Shown: piece after piece, positions 10,303 through 18,630 of the stretch
How positions within the stretch are numbered: position 1 is the stretch's first letter
How the letters are laid out: each line of letters starts with the position of its first letter
Origin: Clostridia bacterium
GTDB lineage: Bacteria; Bacillota; Clostridia; TANB77; CAG-508
Direction: 5' to 3'
Length of the DNA: 32,775 nucleotides
Assembly: GCA_022793875.1 (NCBI GenBank)
Contig: JAAWDR010000014.1
Span: forward strand, 1-32,775
Position numbers and translations under genes: made by a program
The notes under the pieces: model-generated
Seen by the model: only the letters and a program-made list of their open reading frames with translations
What the model was told of the DNA's origin: nothing
Databases searched by the model: none

Positions 10303-12262
10303 TTATGCATTATTTCTTTTTGCAATTTGATTTAAGTTTGTTTCAACAAATTCAAACTCTTTTCTTGTTGGCATTATCTTTAATATTGCCGAATCACTAC
10401 CAACTTTTAATAAGCCCTCACCTTTTTGACAAGTTACTAAAAAGTTAGCTTCACCTTCTGAAAGTTTAAACACTTCTTTTAAGTATTGTATTTCAGATTT
10501 ATCTTGTGCCAAAAATAGCTTTGTATCTGAAGAAGTAAGAACTGCTTGTGCCTCTGGTTTCTCATAAAAATCTTGGAACCTTTGAGAAACAATAGCAAGA
10601 GAAACATTTCTTTTTCTTGCACGTCTTGCCATTTTATTTAAAAAGTCTACTGCTTCTGGATATGGCAATAACATCCAAGCCTCATCTACTAAAACTCTCT
10701 TCTGCGTAGCTTTTTTCCTATCTTCACTATTTTTCTTAACAAATTTTTCCCAAATCCAAGAAAGTAATATTTGTTGTGCAAGTGGTCTTGCAAATCTTTC
10801 CTCTAATTGAGAAATATCCAAATTTATAAAAGGTGCACCCTCTAATAATTCAAATGTTGATTGTCCATCAAAATATGCCATCTGTCCATCATATTCTCTT
10901 ATATATTGTTTCATAACTTTTAATAGATAACTATAATGGTATTGATAATCTTTATTTGTATTTTCCATAGCCTTTTTTTCAATTCTTTTATACCAAGAAC
11001 CGTATTGTTGGCATATCTTTCTTTTCTTTTGAAAATATATTTCCTTGCATTATACTACCTGCTAACTGTTTATATAAACTATCTGGATTACTATTTATTC
11101 CTAAGTCTACATATTCTTCAGCAACAGATTCAGCTATAATTTGTTTTGTTAACTCATTAACTTCATCAGACCTTGTACTTCCTCTAGCCATCGTAACTAG
11201 CGCTTGCGTAACATCTTCTACTTTATTTTCTATATTTAAAGTAATCCTCTCTTTACCAGTTATTTCATCTTTTACCATTTCAGTTTCAACATCAAATAAA
11301 TTAATAATTGTTTTTGATGTTGGACTAATTACAACATTTATCCCACCTAAACTTTCAGCAACTATTGTATATTCACCTTCCGCATCTAATGCCAAACTTT
11401 CAATTCCCATAAGCACAGAAGATCTAGATATTAACGTTTTCATAGTAACTGATTTTCCTGCACCAGACTTAGCAAATATAACCATATTATAATTTGTAAG
11501 AGATGAATGGAAATTGTCAAATAATATTGGTGTACCTGTTTGTTTATTAAACCCTAATGGTACTCCTGTAGGATGTCCAACTTCAGAAGTTGTAAAAGGA
11601 AATACTGTACCCATTGAATTTCTATCAAAACTATGTGTTTTCTTTATTCTATTATCCATAAATGGTAAATTAGATTTAAATGCATCTTCTTGTATTCCCC
11701 ATGCTGTTTTTATACCTACTAATGATTTAGACATTTCAGAAGATAACAATTTTGATTCTCTATCTAATTCTTCTAAACTATATGTAAAAATAGTAGATAT
11801 AATTGAAGCTTCAAATAATTTATTAAAACCTGCTGCAATTTCATCTCTTAATTGCTCTGCTTCAAATCTTTTCTGTGCTACTGTACTTTCTCTATTTATA
11901 TTTCCTTTATCTGATGCCATAATTCTTTCTGTTTCCAACTCATTTATTACTCTATTTAAATCATTTTGTGATTTTTCCTCTTTAATAGGATTAATATATA
12001 TAGATGTATTTATATCTCCAAACATATACATATCCCTAAATAATTCTGGAAAAGTACACATTCTAGGAAGAGATGATACAAAAAAACTTCTTGCATATCT
12101 TTTTGTATTTGATATTATTTCTAAATGATCTATATTAGATGCATCTATCCCAGATGGAGATATTAATTCTTTTATTGTTTTTTTCTTTAAGATTTTTACA
12201 TCATCATCTTGATTTTCTCTAAATTGATTTTGTATTTTTTCTTTCTGTTGTTTTCTTGCCAT
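10303..12262 (-). CDS. virB4: VirB4-type ATPase, interrupted at a CGG +1 site
   Basis: The secretion ATPase that energises pilus assembly and channel function at the membrane. Frame one (12262 down to 11003) gives residues 1-420 with Walker A AKSGAGKS near 264-271. Then CGG (11002-11000) is read in frame and a TAA follows three codons later. Skipping the C gives GGT (11001-10999) and a continuous second part of 232 residues with YYSYLL-like helices, YDGQMAYFDG and Walker B RVLVDEAW near 522-529. The joined 652-residue product is a normal VirB4/TraC length with both motifs. Without the shift Walker A and B would be on separate polypeptides. Start: AGGAGGAG site, overlapping the preceding gene by 44 bases. 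Either a programmed +1 frameshift at CGG or a simple disruption; the CGG pattern in two other genes favours the first. Confidence 0.88.
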
Positions 12263-13439
12263 TTTCTTCTCCTCCTTTTTCCTTAGTTTTATTTTTACTA
12301 TCTTTTCTTATTTTTTCAACTGCTTGCTTAGATATATCTTTTCCAATTAATGCCTCTTGCTCTTCAATCAATGTCATAGCCATTTGATCTATTAAATCAT
12401 CTAATTCCTTTTCTTTTTGTTTTAATCTTGCTTGCTTTTGATTATCTTCAACTATACTATATACTGCTTCATTTGCTTTTCTAATAGCTTCTTCTTCTAT
12501 TTTTATATCTAGTTCCTTAATTCTCTTATCTAGAACATCTGGAGCTGTTGAATACAAGTCTTCATATCCAGCGTTTAATGCTCTTCTTAAATTAAATATC
12601 TCAGATTCATCTCTATTATATGCAACATATAATAATTCAGCTAATTGAGTTGAATCAAGTACTTTACCTTTTATATCACACACTGATAATGAACTTATTA
12701 TAGATTGTGCTTTTGTGTATAATTCTGAGAAAGCTAAATTTGAAATTTCATCTTTTGCAAAATCACCATTTAAAGCTTCTTCTGAATAATATGAAATTAT
12801 AATATAATAATGTTTGCTTAAAATATTTTTATTTAAACTCATTTTTTCTGTATTATTCACTATATCTATACCATATTCATAAAGGTTTTTTTGTCTAGCA
12901 AGCTCATATTTCTCTTTTGCTAATTCTTCATCAGAATATTGCCCTGAGCGCACTTTTTGATTGTATTCCATTTGCTTATTTGCATATTGTCTAGAAATAT
13001 TATCAACACGTTCTTTATAATTATTTATACTACCACTTAAATTTACAGTTCTAGTTTGAACATATATTTGAATTGGATATCTTAAAGTATTTAAAAATTG
13101 TAAAAATCCTTGTTCAACACTATTCTTTTCAATTCCAGACATTAAGTCATAATTTATACCTTGGCATTCAATAACCATTAAAAATCTTTTTCCATCTTTT
13201 TGGATAATCATATTATCATCTATTTTATCAAATTCCATAAATTTATATATAGACTGTTTAATATAACTTTGAGAAACTGAAGATTGCCCTTTTGGTGTAA
13301 CATCTTTTTTTACTTTCTTTTCTTTTGGTTTTCTAGTTTTTATTTTTAATATAACAAAGATTGTACATAAAATAAAAAGTATGCTTATCATAATTCCTAA
13401 TACTATTGTCAATATATCTATCATCTGATTATTATTCAT
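12219..13439 (-). CDS. TraC-like T4SS accessory protein
   Basis: A 406-residue protein with one N-terminal membrane helix (about residues 8-32), a basic stretch, a globular middle (DKIDDNMIIQKDGKRFLMVI, near 70-90) and a Glu/Lys-rich coiled-coil C-terminus from about 300. Proteins of this layout sit between the PrgI protein and VirB4 in Gram-positive conjugation clusters and are often called TraC-like; the N-terminal part resembles the N-domain of VirB4-family proteins without the ATPase domain, and no Walker motif is present. The ATG at 13439 was chosen because GAGGAGG lies 8 bases upstream; it overlaps the end of the PrgI gene by 8 bases. The exact role is unknown, probably an accessory of the VirB4 complex. 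Confidence 0.7.
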   Translation of the reverse strand: MNNNQMIDILTIVLGIMISILFILCTIFVILKIKTRKPKEKKVKKDVTPKGQSSVSQSYIKQSIYKFMEFDKIDDNMIIQKDGKRFLMVIECQGINYDLMSGIEKNSVEQGFLQFLNTLRYPIQIYVQTRTVNLSGSINNYKERVDNISRQYANKQMEYNQKVRSGQYSDEELAKEKYELARQKNLYEYGIDIVNNTEKMSLNKNILSKHYYIIISYYSEEALNGDFAKDEISNLAFSELYTKAQSIISSLSVCDIKGKVLDSTQLAELLYVAYNRDESEIFNLRRALNAGYEDLYSTAPDVLDKRIKELDIKIEEEAIRKANEAVYSIVEDNQKQARLKQKEKELDDLIDQMAMTLIEEQEALIGKDISKQAVEKIRKDSKNKTKEKGGEENGKKTTERKNTKSI

Positions 13440-13782
13440 CTTTTGTTTCCTCCTCTGCACTATAAACATATATCTTATTGCCATTTTTCTTAAATTTAAT
13501 CCATCTTAAAATAACATCATCTATGTTCTCTCCCCCTGTTTTTTTTGTTATTTCAAAAGCTGTTGATTCTGGTACTTTTAAAGTTCCTATTCCAAAACCT
13601 ATTGCTCCAAATATTAACGTGATTATTAATCCAACCATAGAAAAACCTAATATTTTTAACATAAAATAAAACACTAGCCCTATTCCAGCTCCAATACATG
13701 TATATATAAGTCCTTTTGTTGAAAAAATATATAGTATTCTTCCTTCTCCTTTATAATTTCTTGGTATTTCATAGGTTCTCAT
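13432..13782 (-). CDS. PrgI family protein, VirB3-like
   Basis: A 116-residue protein beginning MRTYEIPRNYKGEGRILY, with two closely spaced membrane helices (about residues 26-45 and 49-70) and a short soluble C-terminus. This is the usual form of PrgI-family proteins, the VirB3-like partner of VirB4 in Gram-positive type IV secretion and conjugation clusters. It is the first gene of the operon and has a GGAGGAG site before the ATG. The gene order PrgI, TraC-like, VirB4, VirB6-like is the standard one for these systems. Confidence 0.85.
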   Translation of the reverse strand: MRTYEIPRNYKGEGRILYIFSTKGLIYTCIGAGIGLVFYFMLKILGFSMVGLIITLIFGAIGFGIGTLKVPESTAFEITKKTGGENIDDVILRWIKFKKNGNKIYVYSAEEETKDE

Positions 13783-14008
13783 TGCTTTCTCCTCCGTACT
13801 TTTATATTATAATTATACATATATATTATAACATAAAATTGTGGATAATTGTATACTTTTTAGTAAAAAAAGTGGAAATTTAATAGATTTGTAACAATTT
13901 TGTAATATCCTGTTCTTGTATAAATTTTAATTTGTATTAGGGAAATAACAACTTTTAAGTTTTAAAAAAAATACAAATATTTTTATATTAAATATTAAAC
14001 CCAAAAAA
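13783..14008 (-). promoter_or_regulatory. Upstream region of secretion operon with a DnaA box
   Basis: This AT-rich stretch should hold the promoter of the seven-gene operon; a TATAAT lies near 13826-13831 on the leftward strand, but I see no good -35 partner at 17 bases. An exact consensus DnaA box, TTATCCACA on the leftward strand (13840-13848), lies just upstream of that -10-like sequence, where a bound protein would affect transcription. A looser GTGGAAA-containing match is near 13871. The regulatory role is inference. Confidence 0.45.
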
Positions 14009-14040
14009 AGAGTAACTCTTTTTAGAATTACTCTCTTCAA
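14009..14040 (-). terminator. Terminator after pilin genes
   Basis: On the leftward strand an 11-bp stem (14009-14019 with 14024-14034, one G-U pair, 4-base loop) is followed by seven U. It closes the three-gene pilin-like operon and separates it from the PrgI operon. Confidence 0.88.
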
Positions 14041-14042
14041 CA

Positions 14043-14408
14043 TTAACCTACTATTCCGAATATAAATGATGCTATACTTGTTGCAGCTACTACTAATATA
14101 ATTCCTACTATTAATGGCATAAAAGATTTTTTGTAATCAGCTTTTTCTTCTACACTTCCTAGCATGTATTTAACACCTAATACCATTATAATAATTACTG
14201 CTGCTATAACAGAAATATTTCTTATTAATCCCATTATTTTACCAGCTTGTGTCATTAAATTATTTGTATCTGCTGTATTCCCATAATCTATTTTATTTGC
14301 TAAATCTCCTGGATTTAATGGTGTACCTGCTGCTAAAACATTAGATGCAAAAGAAACTAATATTACTGCTAATAATAATACTGTAAGTATTTTCACTGTT
14401 TTTTTCAT
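14043..14408 (-). CDS. Pilin-like VirB2/TrbC-type protein
   Basis: A 121-residue protein with a signal peptide ending near residue 26 (NVLAAG), a short polar stretch and two membrane helices (about 62-83 and 96-118) separated by a short basic loop GSVEEKADYKK. Signal peptide plus two helices is the build of VirB2/TrbC-type pilin subunits. It is the third of three paralogues in a row that share the pattern LGVKYMLGSVEEKA(D/N)YK before the last helix. An AGGAGG site precedes the ATG. A terminator follows directly. Its role as a major pilin or channel subunit is inferred from topology and the adjacent VirB4 operon. Confidence 0.78.
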   Translation of the reverse strand: MKKTVKILTVLLLAVILVSFASNVLAAGTPLNPGDLANKIDYGNTADTNNLMTQAGKIMGLIRNISVIAAVIIIMVLGVKYMLGSVEEKADYKKSFMPLIVGIILVVAATSIASFIFGIVG

Positions 14409-14481
14409 TTTTATTTCCTCCCTTTTTATTTTTTATTTATATAAAATTACCTAGTATTCTAAGTAAACTTTAATAACAACT

Positions 14482-14868
14482 TTATAATTTATAACCTATA
14501 TTAATAAATATTCTCCAAATTCCAAATGCTCCAAATACTACCATACATCCTATAACAAATGGCACTAATGCATCTTTTACTTGGGCTTTTTCATCTACTG
14601 ACCCTAGCATAAATTTTATACCTAACACTGATGAAATAACTACTGCTACACACATGCCTACTATTATTAATATATTATTTATAGTCTTTGAAGTATCTTG
14701 TAATTTACTATGGTCTATACCTATTTCTCCACTATTACCAGCTTGCATAAAATTATCTCCACCTGTAATAACATCTCCTATTCCAGCTGCTTGTACCATA
14801 TTTATACAAGAGAACATTATATTAATAATTACAATCAAGCTAATTATAATTAATGATTTTACTTTCAT
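14482..14868 (-). CDS. Pilin-like VirB2/TrbC-type protein
   Basis: A 128-residue paralogue of its neighbours: signal peptide to about residue 28 (MVQAAG), a polar stretch, then two helices (about 66-88 and 100-122) around the loop GSVDEKAQVKD. The ATG at 14868 (MKVKSLII) is preferred because AGGTGA lies 6 bases upstream; a GTG 9 bases further up is inside that site. A 73-base AT-rich spacer separates it from the downstream pilin gene. Three related but diverged subunits suggest a minor/major pilin set or a hetero-oligomeric channel, which is inference. Confidence 0.75.
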   Translation of the reverse strand: MKVKSLIIISLIVIINIMFSCINMVQAAGIGDVITGGDNFMQAGNSGEIGIDHSKLQDTSKTINNILIIVGMCVAVVISSVLGIKFMLGSVDEKAQVKDALVPFVIGCMVVFGAFGIWRIFINIGYKL

Positions 14869-14891
14869 TGCTATCACCTACTCTTTAACTA

Positions 14892-15398
14892 TTAATGAAC
14901 CATATTATATATAAAAGAAACTATTGTTGTTCCAGAAACCGCCATTATGCAACCTATAATATATGGCATCATTGTTGCTTTGTAATTTGCTTTTTGTTCA
15001 ACACTTCCAATCATATATTTAAATCCTATTATCATTAACACTATAACAGATACTATTGCACTCATATTTCTTATAAAGCCTAATACAATTCCTATTTTAG
15101 CTACTACCTCTACAGCATCATCTTTTGTTGGATCTGATGGCTTATAATCATCTGGATTTATACCTGCTGAACCACTACTTGTAGTTTTATCTGAATCTTG
15201 TTCTTTACCATTCTCCTCTCTAAAGTTGTTCATGTATTCTTCTTTAGTTTGATTCTCTTGAGGAACTGGCATTGTAAAATTCCCACCATTTGATGGTTTT
15301 CTATATCCTGTTTCTGCAAAACTTATATTTATATTAATAATATTTATAAGTATAAAAGTAACAATTATAATATTAATGGCTCTAATTATTTTCTTCAT
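14892..15398 (-). CDS. Pilin-like protein with extended linker
   Basis: The longest (168 residues) and first of the three paralogues. A signal peptide ends near residue 28 (SFAETG), followed by an unusually long hydrophilic segment of about 70 residues rich in Pro, Asn, Glu, Asp and Ser, then two helices (about 102-125 and 140-162) around GSVEQKANYKA. The extra segment would be exported and could be a display or cap region; this is inference. RBS is a weak GGTGG before the ATG. A strong promoter lies 30-60 bases upstream and drives all three pilin genes. Confidence 0.75.
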   Translation of the reverse strand: MKKIIRAINIIIVTFILINIININISFAETGYRKPSNGGNFTMPVPQENQTKEEYMNNFREENGKEQDSDKTTSSGSAGINPDDYKPSDPTKDDAVEVVAKIGIVLGFIRNMSAIVSVIVLMIIGFKYMIGSVEQKANYKATMMPYIIGCIMAVSGTTIVSFIYNMVH

Positions 15399-15429
15399 CT
15401 AACCACCAACTTTCTTGTCCTATAAAATA

Positions 15430-15458
15430 ATTATAAAGCATTTTTTAATATTTTTCAA
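15430..15458 (-). promoter_or_regulatory. Promoter of pilin operon
   Basis: TTGAAA (15453-15458), a 17-base spacer and TATAAT (15430-15435) on the leftward strand, about 30 bases before the ATG at 15398. This is a near-consensus housekeeping promoter. Confidence 0.75.
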
Positions 15459-15508
15459 CTTTTTTTTACTAATTTGTCAATTTTTTTACTTTTTTGCTAA
15501 ACTTTTTA

Positions 15509-15549
15509 AAAATAAGCACTACCTTTTATTTAAAGATAATGCTTATTTT
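15509..15549 (-). terminator. Hairpin after tRNA-Ser(GCT)
   Basis: AAAATAAGCA (15509-15518) and TGCTTATTTT (15540-15549) form a 10-bp stem directly behind the tRNA 3' end, followed on the leftward strand by a partly U-rich sequence. It probably ends the tRNA transcript. Confidence 0.6.
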
Positions 15550-15638
15550 GGCGTAGGTGAGAGGGTTCGAACCTCCGCGCCCCTTACGAGACCTAGCAGT
15601 TTAGCAAACTGCCCCCTTCACCACTTGGGTACACCTAC
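15549..15638 (-). tRNA. tRNA-Ser (GCT)
   Basis: A 90-base cloverleaf with acceptor stem GTAGGTG/CACCTAC, discriminator G and an encoded CCA (15549-15551). The anticodon loop TTTGCTA gives anticodon GCT, reading AGC and AGU. The T-arm GGTTCGAACC and the long variable arm mark it as a class II serine tRNA. It is the second of two serine tRNAs transcribed leftward. Confidence 0.95.
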
Positions 15639-15711
15639 ATATATAAAAATAGATATAAAAACGTAAATCTATATTGTTATAAATTTATGGTCTTATATCT
15701 ATATAAAAATT

Positions 15712-15803
<92 letters not shown>

Positions 15804-15811
15804 ATATACTA

Positions 15812-15873
15812 GACAAATGTTTAAAATATCTAGCGACAATATTTATATTAGCATTTTATAAAACATTTGTCAA
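15812..15873 (-). promoter_or_regulatory. tRNA-Ser promoter inside an inverted repeat
   Basis: On the leftward strand TTGACA (15868-15873), 17 bases and TAATAT (15845-15850) form a promoter for the two serine tRNAs. A perfect 11-bp inverted repeat, GACAAATGTTT (15812-15822) and AAACATTTGTC (15861-15871), brackets the -10; one arm overlaps the -35. It could be an operator or simply a hairpin in the leader. Confidence 0.6.
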
Positions 15874-15890
15874 TACAATTTTAAAATTTT

Positions 15891-16412
15891 TTACATTTTA
15901 CTTTCTTTATATATATTACTAGAAACTATTGCCTTTTCAATTGCCTCTAATTCTTCATTAGATAAAGTATATTTAGAATTACCATTTTCTACTGGTTTAG
16001 CATAAATATTAGACATTTCTCTAGAATAAATCCCATTAAAAACAACACCATTATTCTTTTCATCTAATAAAGCAACTGCAAAACTTAAATCACTACCTGT
16101 ATCTTTAAAAGCACTATATCTAACTATTCCAATTTTTTGTATACATTTTGATAAATCATCTTCTAAATTTCTACAATAATTTGTTATTTCAGCATTTTGC
16201 TTTTCAACTCTATCAACTTTATACATAAAATTTTCTAAATCTTCTTCCAAATTCTTTCCATTTCCCAATTTATTCATAAATTTTTTATACTTATTATTTA
16301 ATCTTCCATAATTAATAAATAGAAATATAAAACTAATAAATAAACTTAATGTTATAACACTTAAAATTAACAAATAATTGTCTGTTTTTAAAAATTCCAT
16401 TATTCCTTGCAT
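15891..16412 (-). CDS. DUF4446 family protein
   Basis: A 173-residue protein with one N-terminal membrane helix (about residues 13-34), a coiled-coil stretch (about 36-88) and a conserved C-terminal domain with KIGIVRYSAF, GSDLSFAVALLDEKNNGVV and a YTLSNEELEAIEKAI end. These match the DUF4446 family, typically found next to parB in Clostridia. Its biochemical function is not known; position suggests a link with chromosome partitioning or the membrane. It starts 12 bases after the parB stop and is the last gene of the parA-parB transcript. Confidence 0.85.
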   Translation of the reverse strand: MQGIMEFLKTDNYLLILSVITLSLFISFIFLFINYGRLNNKYKKFMNKLGNGKNLEEDLENFMYKVDRVEKQNAEITNYCRNLEDDLSKCIQKIGIVRYSAFKDTGSDLSFAVALLDEKNNGVVFNGIYSREMSNIYAKPVENGNSKYTLSNEELEAIEKAIVSSNIYKESKM

Positions 16413-16424
16413 ACAAATACCTAC

Positions 16425-17276
16425 CTACTTCATTAAACTTAATATTCTTTCTAAATCCTCATTTGATGCATATTCTATAACTATTTTACCTTTTTTCTTT
16501 CCAGGATTTAATTTAACTTTTGTACCAAAGAAACCTTGAAATGTATTTTCTATATCTTTATATAAAACATTTACTCTTTTTAATTCTTCTTTTGAAATAT
16601 GTTTTTGATTTATCTTTTTATTTGTCTGTTCAATTTCTCTAACAGTTGATCCTCTTTCAATCATATCTACAGCTGTCATATATTGCTTTTCTGGGTCTGT
16701 AATAGCAAGTAATCCTCTACAATGTCCTTCTGTTAGTTTTCCCTGTTTTGCAAATTCTAAAACTCTAGCATCTAAATTTAATATTCTTACTGTATTAGCT
16801 ATTGTACTTCTACTTTTTCCTAACTTTTTAGATACTTCTTCTTGTGTTAATCCATATGTATCCATTAAATTTTTAATTCCTAATGCTTTTTCAAAAGGAT
16901 TTAAATCTTCTCTTTGAATATTTTCTATTAATGCTATTTCATTATTTTTCTTTTCATCATCTTCTCTTACAATTACTGGTATTTCTTCTAAACCTGCTAA
17001 TTTACATGCTCTCCATCTTCTTTCTCCAGCAATTATACTATAATAACCATCTTTTTCTGTTACAATTATAGGTTGAATTAAACCATATTCTTTAATAGAT
17101 TCTGCTAATTCTTCTAATGCCTCTTGATTAAAATTTTTTCTTGGTTGATTCCTATTAGGTTCAACATCTGTTATTTTTAAATTTTTTAAAACATCATTTT
17201 CTTTAATTTGTTCATCTTCTGGTGTTGGACCAAATAAGGCATCTAATCCCTTTCCTAAGCCTGTCTTTTTTGCCAT
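16425..17276 (-). CDS. parB: Chromosome partitioning protein ParB (Spo0J)
   Basis: A 283-residue CTPase/DNA clamp that loads at parS sites and works with ParA in origin segregation. It starts with the typical KKTGLGKGLDALF, has the NRNQPRKNF and GERRWRACKLAGL nucleotide-binding motifs, ENIQREDLNPFEKA, and the helix-turn-helix LTQEEVSKKLGKSRSTIANT (about residues 150-170), ending in a dimerisation domain. The ATG at 17276 is chosen because AAGGAG lies upstream and the family starts there; an ATG 18 bases further up overlaps that site. It follows parA by 23 bases. I found no perfect parS palindrome in the window. Confidence 0.96.
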   Translation of the reverse strand: MAKKTGLGKGLDALFGPTPEDEQIKENDVLKNLKITDVEPNRNQPRKNFNQEALEELAESIKEYGLIQPIIVTEKDGYYSIIAGERRWRACKLAGLEEIPVIVREDDEKKNNEIALIENIQREDLNPFEKALGIKNLMDTYGLTQEEVSKKLGKSRSTIANTVRILNLDARVLEFAKQGKLTEGHCRGLLAITDPEKQYMTAVDMIERGSTVREIEQTNKKINQKHISKEELKRVNVLYKDIENTFQGFFGTKVKLNPGKKKGKIVIEYASNEDLERILSLMK

Positions 17277-17299
17277 CTCTATCACTCCTTCCATTTAAT

Positions 17300-18088
17300 T
17301 TATAACATATGTTTAGCTTTTTTATCTCCTTCATTCATTTTTAAAAACTCTTTTGCGAATTTTTCATACATTTTAGCACCTTTTGATTTTGCATCATATT
17401 CACTTATAGGCATTCCATAACTTGGAGCTTCACTTAATCTTACATTTCGTGGTATAATTGTTTTATAAACTTTATCATTAAAATATTTTTTAACTTCCTT
17501 TACAACTTGATTAGCTAAATTTGTTCTTGCATCATACATTGTAAGAAGTGCCCCTTCTATTTCTATATTTTTATTTAAATGCTTTTTTACAAGATTTATA
17601 GTATTCATAAGTTGTCCTAATCCTTCTAACGCATAATATTCACATTGAACTGGTATTAATACACTATCTGATGCAGTAAAAGCATTTAAAGTAATTAACC
17701 CTAATGATGGTGGACAATCAATGAAAATATAGTCAAATTGATTTTTTACATTTTCCAATTTTTCTTTTAATCTTTGTTCTCTTGACATCATAGAAACTAA
17801 TTCTACTTCTGCTCCAGCTAAATTTATATTTGATGGACATACTAACAATTTTTTTATAATTGTTTCTTCAACAGCCTCATTCAATTCAGTATCTCCAACT
17901 AATATATCATATGTAGAAAATTCTACATCTTTTTCAGCTCCTACACCACTTGTTGCATTTCCTTGAGGGTCTGCATCAATTAATAATACTTTTTTTCCCT
18001 TTTTAGCTAATAATGTACTTAAACTTATTGTTGTTGTTGTTTTTCCAACTCCACCTTTTTGATTTGCTACTGATATTATTTTTCCCAC
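17300..18088 (-). CDS. parA: Chromosome partitioning ATPase ParA (Soj)
   Basis: A deviant-Walker ATPase of about 262 residues that positions origins with ParB and, in relatives, also regulates DnaA. Visible motifs are QKGGVGKTTT near the N-terminus, LLIDADPQGNATSG, the Walker B DYIFIDCPPSLGLIT and ARTNLANQVVKEV. The GTG at 18088 (MGKIISVANQ) is preferred because it matches the family start and follows a G-rich site; a GTG 15 bases upstream (18103) is the longer alternative. A consensus-like promoter lies about 60 bases upstream. Confidence 0.96.
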   Translation of the reverse strand: MGKIISVANQKGGVGKTTTTISLSTLLAKKGKKVLLIDADPQGNATSGVGAEKDVEFSTYDILVGDTELNEAVEETIIKKLLVCPSNINLAGAEVELVSMMSREQRLKEKLENVKNQFDYIFIDCPPSLGLITLNAFTASDSVLIPVQCEYYALEGLGQLMNTINLVKKHLNKNIEIEGALLTMYDARTNLANQVVKEVKKYFNDKVYKTIIPRNVRLSEAPSYGMPISEYDAKSKGAKMYEKFAKEFLKMNEGDKKAKHML

Positions 18089-18147
18089 TAGTTTAACCCC
18101 CACTTTCAGATTAAATTAAACTTATTAATTTGTTTAATTCTATATTT

Positions 18148-18176
18148 ATAATATACAATTATTTAAAAAAAGTCAA
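18148..18176 (-). promoter_or_regulatory. Promoter of parA-parB operon
   Basis: TTGACT (18171-18176), a 17-base spacer and TATTAT (18148-18153) on the leftward strand, about 60 bases before the parA start. Confidence 0.65.
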
Positions 18177-18455
18177 TGTTTTTTCTATATTTTCACAAGA
18201 AATTTTATATTATTTAAATTTATAAAATAATGCAGGTAAAACTCTTATATATCAATACTTTAAGGATAATATTATAATCATAAATTATAGATATTTTTTA
18301 TTAAAAAATATTATTTAATTTCTCCAATATATAAAATCTAAACAAATAGCAAAACATTGTCTATATTCTAAACTTTTTAAAAGTTACTTCTTTATTCCTC
18401 TTCTAAAAATCCTTTAATTTTTTTAACATGTATTTTAAATAAATTTTTTATAATA

Positions 18456-18601
18456 GAACAAAAGAGGCATGATAAAATTTTTAGACCCTTTAGAATATTT
18501 TTCATGCCTCGTCTTTGTTCGTGTGCCAAATTTGTCTTGTCAAATTTGTGTGTAAAGTATTTCTATTATAGGAAATTCGGAGAACTTTCCTATAATAGAA
18601 A
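18456..18601. repeat. Two consecutive hairpins in rsmG-parA spacer
   Basis: First structure: GAACAAA (18456-18462) with TTTGTTC (18514-18520) and GAGGCATGA (18464-18472) with TCATGCCTC (18502-18510), joined by a small internal loop. Second: a perfect 16-bp stem, 18560-18575 with 18586-18601. TATAATAGAA occurs directly at 18449 and 18591 and inverted at 18561, and CAAATTTGT is repeated near 18527 and 18541. The 513-base spacer holds no gene that I can see. It may be a small mobile or palindromic element, or a structured RNA. Confidence 0.7.
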
Positions 18602-18630
18602 AAAACCATTGAAACTCTATTTCAATGGTT
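18598..18630 (-). terminator. Terminator overlapping rsmG stop
   Basis: AACCATTGAAA (18604-18614) and TTTCAATGGTT (18620-18630) form a perfect 11-bp stem whose 5-base loop contains the rsmG stop codon, followed by seven U on the leftward strand. The gene end and terminator are thus fused. Confidence 0.85.

Noticed and set aside
10936..11139. Short rightward reading frame across the virB4 junction
   Set aside because: Antisense to virB4, hydrophobic low-complexity translation and no ribosome binding site; a shadow of the real gene.
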